Source of the DNA: Mimachlamys varia
Taxonomy: Eukaryota; Mollusca; Bivalvia; Pectinida; Pectinidae
DNA length: 64,000 nt
NCBI GenBank assembly: GCA_947623455.1
Contig: OX392528.1
Span: 53,524,322-53,588,321, forward strand
Direction of reading: 5' to 3'
Position numbers and translations under genes: made by a program. Positions 55,199-64,000 of this stretch are shown piece after piece. How positions within the stretch are numbered: the first letter of the stretch is position 1; the number at the start of each line of letters is the position of its first letter. The notes below the pieces were generated by a model. It saw only the letters and a list, made by a program, of their open reading frames with translations, was not told the origin of the DNA and made no database searches.

Positions 55199-57085
55199 AT
55201 GGATACGAAGAACATCAACTGTATGTTGGTCGGTGATGGCATGGTCGGAAAGACCTGTCTGGCCAAAGTGTTCGCGGACAAAATGTTCCCTGACCAGTAT
55301 GTGGCCACAGTCCTGGACAGCTATAGTGGTCAGTCTTGGTTCGCCGGTGACAAATACAGCATCACCATAACAGATTCGGCCGGAGAGGTAGGTGTTGTTC
55401 AATTCTTGTTTCATATACATTTGAAAATGAAAAAACGGTTTTAAAATGGCATTTGAAACAATTATTCAATTTTGAAATGATAACTTTTGTTAAATAATAA
55501 AATGAAATAGTGACTTACCTAATTTATAAAATATAGACGTTTTTAGTATTTATGAAGCAGAACATCTGCCATATCTGGTTCTTTAATGAGAATTTTCTCA
55601 CTGTATGCTGTCAGCACACAACGGCATGCTACGGTAAGAGATCAAAACAAAATATAGATATATAAATAGACCTATTCTTACAGAGACAATTTAGTTAACC
55701 AACGATCTTTAACTAGAATCGAAAATACATGTATCCAGACGTAAGAATCCGTACTTGATATTTAGATATCCAGTGTGTCCAGTTTGATAATTGCAGGGAC
55801 GTATACGTCCCTGGATAATTGGGAAAGCCCCCGACAAATATAGCGACTTCACAAAAATATATAGTGCTCATAAGGATTACAGATCTACAGTTTTATGAAT
55901 TATTTGGTGATATAACTCAAAAAGTAAACAAACTTCACTAAAATGCCACTTTAAATGTATAGATATATACATAACTACTTAAAAATTCTGATAATATACA
56001 CCAGGGGAGGTTAATACAGACCTTATGTAATTAATAAGCATACCAATGCTACCAGACCAGACACTTTCCCGATTATTGCAGTCTAAGTTCGCACTTACTG
56101 AATTATAAATATACTTTAACCCCCCCCCCCCCCCCCCCCCGTGTCGCTTGATTTATATGATAATGTCGGGTTGTTGATAAGCCGGCGGGTTCATTAGGTG
56201 TGAAACTGTAATATGGTAATATATTTTACCGACCGTGTCGGCGGAATAATATATGCTTAATGTGCCGTTTGACTCGTGTGTACTCTCCTGCCACCCCCCC
56301 CCCCTCCCTCCAACAGAAGCATTGTACTAAAACATCTGTTATGTGACAAAATCGCATTTCGTAAAATGCTTGGAAAAACCTTGACACATAACGATTGTAA
56401 ATTATTCATATATATCTCACCGGCAATTATTTTGTGACATATCTAAGTTACTGACCGTACATTTAGGTCGGTGGGTTTTTTTCTGGGTACTCCGGCTTTC
56501 TTCCACCACTAAGGCATGACCCGTCCTTAAATATGACCCTGGCTGTTTATTAGGAGTTAAAACAAAATAAACCAAATTAAACCAAACATACCTAAGTGTT
56601 GGGAAATGTATTTTCACTAAAGCGGTTGTTAGCTGACGAATGTTTTTAATGCTCTTTATAAGTAAATGTACACCTATTGACTATAAATCTGTATATACAA
56701 TTCTGTATTTTTTTAATTTTAGCACGAAGGAAGTGACGTGCGGCGCGTGAGTTACTGCAAGTCTGACGTAATCCTACTGTGTTACAGCGTTCTGGACCGA
56801 GAATCGTACGTCAGCTTACTAACACACTGGTCACGCGAGATTGGAAGTCTGGCCAAACGATGTCCAGTTTTTGTGGTAGCATTGCAGACGGACAAACGGA
56901 CGACCAAGCATGTCACTACAGAAGAGGGACGGAGAATGACGAAAGCAATCAAAGCTAATGGATTTATCGAATGCTCTGCGAGGAACAGTAACAACGTCAA
57001 GGACGTTTTCGAGAACGTAGTACGCATGTGCCTCAAAAACAGGAAGCGGAAGACAACCTTATTGAAAAGGATACTCGGACGCTGA
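55199..57085 (+). CDS. Rho-family-like small GTPase, atypical (two exons)
   Basis: join(55199-55387, 56723-57085), 183 aa. The donor is gag|gtaggt, the acceptor tttttaattttag|cac, phase 0. Starting at ATG 55199 the residue numbers match RhoA: P-loop GDGMVGKT (12-19), Thr37 of switch I in FPDQYVATV, switch II DSAGE (59-63), and SAR (148-150) for the SAK motif. Oddities: Glu63 replaces the catalytic Gln; the base-recognition NKxD is LQTD (117-120, only Asp120 kept); the Rho insert helix is shortened by about 12 residues; the C-terminus is basic (KNRKRKTTLLKR) with no CAAX box. Such changes in other Rho proteins accompany poor GTP hydrolysis or altered nucleotide binding, so a constitutive or pseudo-GTPase is likely (inference). 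An upstream in-frame ATG at 55187 (or 55100) is possible. AATAAA lies at 57711. Confidence 0.85.
55794..55813. repeat. Perfect 20-bp palindrome
   Basis: CAGGGACGTATACGTCCCTG. Half-sites occur at 52016-52027 (cagggacgtata) and 54599-54609 (tatacgtccct), with related cagagacg hairpins at 53236 and 53308. It is a dispersed motif clustered upstream of and within the GTPase gene. Confidence 0.85.
56449..56585 (+). mobile_element. 5'-truncated SINE (family 2) in the intron
   Basis: It has gggtttttttctgggtactc, the gaccctggctgttta block and an A-rich tail (aaataaaccaaattaaacca), as in the 23.1-kb copy. It lacks the tRNA-like head. Flanks acatatctaagt (56437-56448) and acatacctaagt (56586-56597) fit a 12-bp target duplication with one change. 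Confidence 0.85.
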
Positions 57086-57139
57086 GGGAAACAAATCCGA
57101 TCCCAGGATTTTGCTTAAAATTCCGACGCTCAGATGCGA

Positions 57140-57400
57140 CATGTGGCAATGCCTCTTAAGGTCAAGTCTGTCTTGCTCTGTCAAGGTCGTCGCGGATATC
57201 TGAAACTGACCAACAGGTCACTTTGGACAGTCGCCCGTTTTCCTTGAGTACGCTGAGAACTCAATGATCAACACGACTAGAACGATTCAGTTGCTGAGAC
57301 AGCTCGCGGATTCCAAGTACACAATGTGATAGTCTGTCTGACACTTCTTATTCCAATCGCTGTCCAAGGGAGAAACATTTCCGGTCGCTGTCCAGGGGAG
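57140..57400 (+). repeat. GTPase 3' flank, copy 1 of a duplication
   Basis: cttgctctgtcaaggtcgt, ctgaaactgaccaac-ggtc and actttggacagtcgccc, then cgcggattccaagtaca and tccggtcgctgtcc. The same order recurs at 58557-58800. This copy lies in the presumed 3' UTR. Confidence 0.85.
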
Positions 57401-57710
57401 AAATTGACACAATAACAGCGCTGCGATGTAGAATATCTTCCATATACCCCCACTCGACACAAAGATTCCCCGGGGGTCAGGAGCATGACGAGTGCGCGTG
57501 CCATTTCTTAATAACGATATACCTGCTGTCGATATATAGAAGGCTGGCCTCATAGCGCGTGAAATTGATAATGACTTACGTGAGTTTAATCAGAGGGATA
57601 CTTTTATGTGGCATGGTCGGGGGCACGAGGTATGCTCTATACGAGTTACAGACTCCGTATATTAATACTTTACTGGTCTGTTTCTAATGTGGTAAACAAA
57701 CCTTTTACAG

Positions 57711-57716
57711 AATAAA
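57711..57716 (+). terminator. Candidate polyadenylation signal of GTPase gene
   Basis: AATAAA 626 nt after the stop codon, followed by a T/G-rich stretch (tgtatatgtggtattgtt). It is the first canonical hexamer downstream. Confidence 0.5.
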
Positions 57717-58555
57717 GGAAACGTACAAAATGTATATGTGGTATTGTTATTGTTTATGTTATATTTTGTTATTTAAATTTCGGAACACATTGAGTTGTTT
57801 ACCATGAAAGCTGGAATTCCTTGCGGACCAACCCTAACTAAGGGTATTTATAATGTATAAAACCGTGCAAAGTCCGGATTTATATATGAAATATTTATAT
57901 ATCGCAAAAGAACCAAGGACGCCGATGACTGAATCCAAAATGCCGATAAAACTAAAATGCTGTACTAGGTCTTATTTGTATAGATGAATCCAAAATGGCG
58001 TTAAAACTAAAATGCTGTACTAGGTCTTGTATGTATAGATGTCCTTTCGTGTCCATTGCCATGTTATATGAGCAATTGGCGAATAAAGGGAGCGGGATCA
58101 AGATTCGAGCGCCCGTGGATGTACGTTCATACGTGTACGTTCACTTTTTGTCATCGCTCTTGTAATTGCATTTTGAACGGATTTAATCAAACTTCATATA
58201 TTTGTGAAGTATGAGAATACCTCGGACGAGTTCATATTTATAGGGTTTCAAGATTAATGTCAAGATAACCGTTATTATTCAAAGAAAATCTTTGTCAATG
58301 CATTTGTGACTTAATTTTTTAACGGATTTCAACCAAATTCACATGTTTGTCTAGTATGAGAAAAATGCTCTTGTTTCAGAGTGTCAAGGTCATTGTTTCT
58401 ATTTATAGAAATTATTTGTTTTGGAGCGATTATAATATCTGACAATCACATACTGTAATGAAACTTACTCTGTCGGTCAAGTAGGAGATCGCCTACGTGG
58501 AATGCAAGGGGATAATATCGCTTGTGATGCCCTTTTTTCTATTAAATGCTAATCT
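57717..58555. other. Spacer with no recognised gene
   Basis: 57905-58030 has two short near-copies (gaatccaaaatg..aaaactaaaatgctgtacta). 58160-58480 has old-repeat wording (ttgaacggatttaatcaaac). No frame of note. Confidence 0.45.
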
Positions 58556-58556
58556 G

Positions 58557-58965
58557 CCTCGCTCTCTCAAGGTCGTTGTAAGTGTCTGAAACTGACCAAC
58601 GGGTCACTTTGGACAGTCGCCCATGATTCGTGAGTTCAATTAGTTATCAATATTACTAGATCTTTTAAGTTGCTTCTTTGAAGAAATGTGACAGATCGCG
58701 GTTTCCAAGTACATATTACGTTTTTAAAAATGTGATAATCAATTTATGACACTAAATATTTCGGTCGCTGTCTAGGAGAAAAATATCCGGTCGCTGTCCG
58801 GGGGGGGGGATATCCGGTCGCTGTCCAGGTGAGAAAAATATCCGGTCGCTGCACAAGGAAGAAAAATATGCGTTCGCCGTCCAGGGGAGAAAATATCTGG
58901 TCTGTACTGGGAAGAAAAAGGAAAAATATCCGGTCGCCGCTGTCGCCGCTGGGAGGGAAATATAG
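58557..58965 (+). repeat. Duplicated GTPase 3' flank plus short tandem array
   Basis: Copy 2 of the 57140-57400 sequence without any GTPase coding part before it. It ends in a 25-35-bp tandem series of atccggtcgctgtccagg(t)gagaaaaat (about 58760-58940, six or seven degenerate copies). The first copy has only two such units. Confidence 0.82.
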
Positions 58966-59286
58966 GGATTCATTCATACGTATACATTGTACGTTCGCTT
59001 TTTGTCATCGTTCTAGCAACTGCATTTTGAAAAGATTTTAATCAAACTCCATATATTGGTCAAGTATGAGAATACGTCAAACGAGTTCGTATTTTAAGGG
59101 TCTTTTGTCATCGAATTTGTGACTTCATTTTGAACGGGTTGCAATCAAACTTCACGTGTTTGTCTAATATGAAAATATCTCGAATGATCGAGGTCGGGTA
59201 TCAGGGTGTCAAAGTCAAGGTCATCTAATATTTCTATCTATAGAAAATCTTTGTCTTTAGCGACTTTACTATCATACTGATTTTTG

Positions 59287-60650
59287 TGTCGCCTGAAAAG
59301 GCGACATATAGGGATCACTATGTCGGCGGCGGCGGCGGCGGCGGCAGTTTCCGTGTGATAACTTGAGTTTCCTTGGGCCAATCAAACTCAAACTTCATAC
59401 AGTGCCTCCTTACCAAAAGTGCTCGCTTGGGATTGCTTTTCAGGGTCAAAGGTTAAGGTCACTGTTGCTATAAGTAGAAAATCGGTTTCCGGGCGAGTTT
59501 CCTTGGGCCGATCAAACTCAAACTTCCTTCAGTGCTTCCTTACCAAAAGTGCTCGCTTAGGATTGCTTTTTAGGGTCAAAGGTCAAGGCACCTACACCAC
59601 TATGAAACAGACTATAGCCAAATTGTCAATAGGTGTGAAAACAGAAATGTATGCTAAGTGAGACAAGGTGTTTTTCAAATGTATGCTAGGTGAGACTAAA
59701 CCGCACACGGGACAGGTAAAACTCTGGCATGTTATTTACTTATTCTGTTACCTGGTAGCTAAACCCGCACTTGGCTGTCTCATGGTCACTGCAATACTGT
59801 TTACTCTATATTGTTAAATTGACATAATCCCAATAAAAATATGATACAAATTAAATAGATTTTGGACAAGAGGGTTTCATATGTTTTTCATTCCGTAATA
59901 TGTATCGACCAATTGTACCGAATCGTGCGTGTGTACGATTCTAATCGCACACATTAACGCACGATCTTTAGATCGCCCAGTTGTGCGCACCATGGTCGAA
60001 CGATGTGTGCACGATGTATGCACGATGCACGCACGCAGTTTTTGGTGCGTTGCGCGATACCACAACTGTACCATAAATGCTCGCTTGGGATTGCTTTTCA
60101 GGGTCGAAGGTCAAAGGTCAAGGTCACTGTTGCTATAAATAGAAAATCACGTTACCTGGGCCAATCGAACTCAAACTTCATACAGTGCTTTCTTACCATA
60201 AATGCTCGCTTGGGATTGCTTTTCAGGGTCGAAGGTCAAAGGTCAAGGTCACTGTTGCTATAAATAGAAAATCACGTTACCTGGGCCAATCGAACTCAAA
60301 CTTCATACAGTGCTTTCTTACCATAAATGCTCGCTTGGGATTGCTTTTCAGTTACAAAGGTCAAAGGTCAAGGTCACTGTTTCTATAAATAGAAAATATG
60401 TTTCCGTTCTATAACTTAATTTTCTTGGGCCAATCAAACTCAAACTACATACAGTGCTTCCTTACCAAAAGTGCTTGCTTGGGGTTGCTTTTCAGGGTCA
60501 AAGGTCAAAGGTCAGGGTCACTGTAGCTATTTCACTTGGAACTGATACAATGCATATCCATAGCTACACCTAAAAACTTATCTCCCAACTTGCTGCGCAG
60601 GCGACACATCCACTTCCGTGGAATTCTTGTATTGGAACTTATATAATTGG
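59287..60650 (+). mobile_element. gtcgcctgaaaaggcgac repeat with about 125-bp internal tandem units
   Basis: Starts at the hairpin gtcgcct-gaaa-aggcgac, then atatagggatcac and a (cgg)n run (59323-59343). Tandem units follow with landmarks gctcgcttgggattgctttt, cagggtcaaaggtcaagg, tcactgttgctataaata and ccaatcaaactcaaacttca (starts near 59420, 59540, 60078, 60203, 60328, 60472). The right side ends at about 60600 with gcgcaggcgacac. Between units two and three (59590-60075) is unrelated inserted DNA. Non-coding; the class is uncertain (Helitron-like is possible). Confidence 0.75.
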
Positions 60651-60757
60651 CCATGTATAGTTCGTGAGAGGCGAGGGATCTGTATCGCCTGCGATGCCTT
60701 ATTTTTAAAGGCACTTTCAATCTGATTAAAATGCAGATCCTTACTCTCACTCTGTTA

Positions 60758-61200
60758 CATAAGGATCTGACAACATCCTATAAGAGGTCATGTTCTGATG
60801 ACCTTTGTCACCTGTTTACTTCACACTCAAGTGGAATTTTCTAATTGATTATAGTTGACACTGTCATCTGCAGCAAGTCATTTCGTCACAACATTGCAGA
60901 TTAGCTTGTTGTGACGAACAAAGTTTGCTTTAGTTTCTGTCGGTAAATATATATAAGCTGATATATATAAGGAGCCGCCCATTACAGAATAATGGGCGGC
61001 TCAGCCTTATATATATATTTATTTACTGACAGAAACTCCAGCAACTGTGGACGAACTGACTAAACGCATAGATAGGATTATGCAAGTTTCATCGCCTGCA
61101 AACATTCACATTCATGATTTTGGTAGCGTTAATTTGATTGGCTGATGTAAGAGGTCACAAGAACATGACCCCTTATGAAATGTTGTTAGATCTTTATATC
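60758..61200. mobile_element. Long palindromic element with GC-rich central hairpin
   Basis: Outer arms ggatctgacaacat / atgttgttagatct with ggtcatgttct / agaacatgacc. Middle arms agtttctgtcggtaaatata / tttactgacagaaact. Centre gagccgcccatta-cagaa-taatgggcggctc (60972-61002, 13-bp perfect stem). Non-coding foldback or MITE. Confidence 0.8.
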
Positions 61201-61254
61201 TATACGGAGAATAAATTTCAATCAAGTTGATTGGACTTTGACAGTTGATTATAC

Positions 61255-61760
61255 ATGTATGATTACGTAACACACACATACCCTGCACATTTTAAATTAA
61301 GAAATAGATACAGTATGCCGAAAAATGAATTAAACTGCATCATGCAGCTGTTTCGTCCTCCTATGACTCTTCAGTGTTACTAGAGACCAAAAGGTTGGAA
61401 TCAAAAATGTCTAAACTAATGTAGAAACAGAAGGGTCAGGTGCGTAAAACCCCTTTATATATGAATTTAGAAGTAAAACTAAACTAGTTCTGTATAATTT
61501 CAAATCGTATTCTACGAAAATGTGTATAATATGTACCGTGCCACTACTCAAATGAGATTAACTGTGGCTATGGAGGCTCCAGCAAACCTCGGGGACTAAA
61601 AAAATCCAGAGTCTGCCATCCCCCAAAATTAAAGATGACGTACCACACACATATGCTGCACCTTTCAAATTTAGTAATAGATACAGTATGCTGAAAAATA
61701 TGAATTAAACTGCATCATACTGCTGTTTCGTCCTCCTAGGACTCTTCAATGTTACATAAC
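61255..61760 (+). repeat. Dispersed repeat, second copy of 43.1-kb type
   Basis: Two units (gattacgtaacacacacata at 61260; gatgacgtaccacacacata at 61634), each followed by gatacagtatgc and tgtttcgtcctcct. Between them is accgtgccac..caaacctcggggactaaaaa. Same order as 43110-43365, without the SINE. Confidence 0.82.
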
Positions 61761-62800
61761 CAGTGGATCAAGAAGTTTGATTCCATGCTTTAACGGTAAG
61801 AATCGTCAATTTGGTAACAAACAGTAGTTGAGGTCTGCTTCTATATTACTTAAAAATTTATACAATCATTCTTCTTCGAAAGTTTGACTGGCCGGCAAGA
61901 TTTGATTGAAAGAACCAACATGACATTTAGCAAGAACTACGTCACTTAGGATTTAATATATACAGAAAATGGATGTAACTTTAAAAATTGTTTCACTGGA
62001 AGAGCTTGCTGAAGTTAGTAAAAGCGCTAGTGAATCTAAGTTTGTTAATTTTTTAAAAATATTTTATTACCATCGCAAGGACATTATGAATTTTTAATTA
62101 TGTAACTTAATCCTGTCATACAGTAAGGCTTTAATACTGTAAGATATAGTACGGTATTTCGTGAATATACTATGACAAGGCACTTTAGAATGAAAGTATT
62201 TTTAAATGCACTTTATTTAGATTTAAATAAAGATTTCATTCAGCGCTAACTTTAAATAGACGCACGTTAATGCATACCCCACCCACATAAATTTAATTCG
62301 AGTAGAGTCAGGTTCCCTGTGATTCATGGTGATCCTAGAAAATAACCCGAACCGTACGCGTGACCCCGCCCTAATCGTGACCCCACCCTTATCTATTCTG
62401 ATTGATACATTGTACATTTATCATGTTACCGACTGTGTGTACAGTACATATTTATAGTCCTGTGATCGGGTGCACCAAACAAAGGTATTAATAAAACTTC
62501 ATTTATTTTACAAAAGGAATTTATTTTAATTGTATTAATCCCTATTTTGCTGGTTCGGATGCTAGTTCGGGGGGATGGGGGGGGGGGGGGGTGTAATTAA
62601 TAGTCAACTACTCTTTAGTACACGGTGTAAATAATTGTGTATAATTGGTAACAGCCAAGGACAGTTATCTTACTTCTGGCATCATATGGGTATTTAATCC
62701 CTATATCATCTAACCTTATTTTTATGTACAAATATCATTATTATTTTTCTCTTTTCTTCCTTCGTCATTGAAGGTTACACTGTACAACATTATGCTAAAT
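61761..62800. other. Spacer with no recognised gene
   Basis: A G-run lies at about 62571-62591. Otherwise unassigned AT-rich DNA. Confidence 0.45.
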
Positions 62801-62809
62801 TATTACATT

Positions 62810-63130
62810 TTTACCAGTGAAATATCGAAAATTATTCAATCTATAAAAGTTATATTTTTCACTAGTAAAAAATGTGATATTTTTCACTAGTGAAACATAT
62901 CACTTTTTCTCATTTGACCAAACAGAACGCTGCTTACAAACGACATTTGGGGAAATAAAAAGCTGTCACTGTAGATTTTGCTATAAACAGATTATCTAAC
63001 AGTATCTTCAGTAATACCAAACATATTTCACTCGTGTGGATAAAATATTTCGATATTTTTCACTTGTGCTGCATGCACGCTCTTGAAAAATATCAAAATA
63101 TTAGCTCTCCTCGTGAAATATATTTGATAT
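62810..63130. repeat. Palindromic tttcactagtgaaa-type repeat
   Basis: 62816-62905 has tttttcactagt(g/a)aaa words twice. 63020-63127 folds on itself (catatttcactcgtg..gatatttttca against tgaaaaatatc..cgtgaaatata). They are probably two pieces of one foldback element around unique DNA. Confidence 0.6.
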
Positions 63131-63890
63131 TACTAAAGACACTGTTAGATACCTCTATATATCAAAATTGTAGATATGATTTCGCTGTAAACGAAATAGC
63201 ATACCCCCCCCCCCCCCCAATTTTTTCTTTCCTTTTTGAAGGGACTGTAAAGCCGTCCCGATACTTCGCGGATCAGAGAGTTGGAACCATTCGGACTACT
63301 AACATGTAATGAGTTCGTCTTCACGTTGAATTCGTCGTTCATACCGCTAGATCACAATGGACATAAGATCGATGAGGACAACAAAGAAGATATTGTAAAT
63401 AAAACAACGACGTGTTTCTGTGTTTCCTTAATATCACACCTGACGTCTAAAATTAACCCAATCACATTAAAGATACTAGGTAGTATATATATCGTGCTGA
63501 AGAAGGAATATACTATAGCTATATATATCTTCTGACGTAACTTTGTACTCTACCGACAATGTCTGTCATTTCATCATCAATCAGTGATATCCACATACAG
63601 ATGACGTACACACAACGTCAAATAGACGGAACTATGTCACGGATATAATTATATTTACAGCGCACTTCATGTACAATCGGTGGATTAATCCGGAGAGTTG
63701 TGTCATTTATGTATAAAAAAAAATGTTTCTGTGTTTTTGTGAGTTCTGCTGCAATATTGTAGATTTATATTGGCTGAAACGATGTCCTCGAATTGCTTTT
63801 CAGACCTCAGAAAAATGTATGTAATACGAATCTGAAATTGACAATCGCATGTTTTATACAGTCATGTAACCCGGAAATGACGTTGTTGAA
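63131..63890. other. Spacer with no recognised gene
   Basis: C-run at about 63205-63218. Open frames of 60-90 codons lack protein character. Confidence 0.45.
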
Positions 63891-63911
63891 TTGTATAACT
63901 TTATTTCAAGA

Positions 63912-64000
63912 TGATTTTGGTTTTATTTTGCTTAACGTCCTATGGCAAATGTGGTCATTAACGGCCGGTCCGGTGTTCTGATTTTCTTATATAATAAGGA
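63912..64000 (-). mobile_element. SINE (family 2)-like fragment cut by window end
   Basis: ttttggttttattttgctta then ..cctatggcaaatgtggtcattaacgg parallels the tail side of the 23.1-kb SINE (ggttttatttagttttacat..ttaacagccagggtcat). Only the tail end is inside the window. Confidence 0.5.

Larger units (their letters stand above)
55388..56722 (+). other. Intron of the GTPase gene
   Basis: 1335 bp, GT..AG, with a pyrimidine-rich acceptor. It contains the perfect 20-bp palindrome at 55794-55813, poly-C runs at about 56121-56140 and 56296-56304, and a SINE fragment (56449-56585). Confidence 0.8.

Noticed and set aside
59929..60138. Frame rich in Cys/His/Arg near 60 kb
   Set aside because: It runs from a cgcacgat-rich stretch into the tandem repeat unit and has no continuity as a protein.

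Overview
This is a 64-kb stretch of animal (eukaryotic) DNA. It is AT-rich, intron-bearing and dominated by repeats. The repeat types (tRNA-derived SINEs with a GTGGGTTTTCTCCGGGTACTCC-like core, an AGGCCCATGGGCCT-ended repeat carrying a satellite array, a GGCGACATATAGG-type repeat, Ngaro, Penelope and Ty3/gypsy relics) suggest a bivalve mollusc. That is an inference from repeat style, not from a host marker gene. Only one convincing host gene is visible: a two-exon, Rho-family-like small GTPase at 55.2-57.1 kb (+) with altered catalytic and base-recognition residues and no CAAX box.

Layout. 0-5 kb: two minisatellites, the second a 3.4-kb GT-rich array with higher-order structure. 5.9-6.65 kb: a degenerate LTR-internal-LTR array whose 'LTR' holds a tRNA-like sequence, then a SINE with a perfect 14-bp target duplication. 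6.8-11.8 kb: an apparently intact Ngaro/DIRS-order retrotransposon (gag, RT-RNase H, tyrosine recombinase, SGNH hydrolase). 14.6-20.9 kb: three minisatellites (32-, 24- and 75-bp units), a SINE, and a solo-LTR-like insertion inside the 24-bp array. 23-32.6 kb: SINE, MITE, tandem repeats, a 209-bp hairpin, a 128-bp-LTR miniature retroelement (TRIM) with a full tRNA-like cloverleaf in each LTR, and a decayed Penelope-like endonuclease. 34.5-38.7 kb: a Helentron-like element swollen by about 12 copies of a 324-bp unit. 40.2-44.3 kb: a Ty3/gypsy relic (-) whose RNase H has been interrupted by about 85 copies of a 27-bp unit. 44.3-47.9 kb: two segments arranged X-Y-X'-Y' (primes inverted). 48.1-49.0 kb: the 3' end of a non-LTR retrotransposon. 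50.6-52.5 kb: two 383-bp MITEs in opposite orientation. 55-57.7 kb: the GTPase gene. 57-64 kb: a duplicated copy of its 3' flank and several palindromic or tandem repeat elements.

How parts work together. The Ngaro frames look like a single replication module: gag packages RNA, RT-RNase H copies it, the tyrosine recombinase integrates it, and the hydrolase role is unknown. Gag, RT and YR overlap in different frames, and neither YR nor the hydrolase catalytic N-terminus has its own AUG, so recoding, splicing or non-AUG starts seem required. The TRIMs, MITEs and SINEs are non-autonomous and would depend on machinery encoded elsewhere.

The most notable observations are (1) two diverged TRIM-like families with a tRNA-like unit inside the LTR, and (2) a minisatellite that grew out of the His-Ile-Lys-Gly-Arg-Asp-Asn codons of a retroelement RNase H. 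All calls come from reading the sequence; no database search was run.
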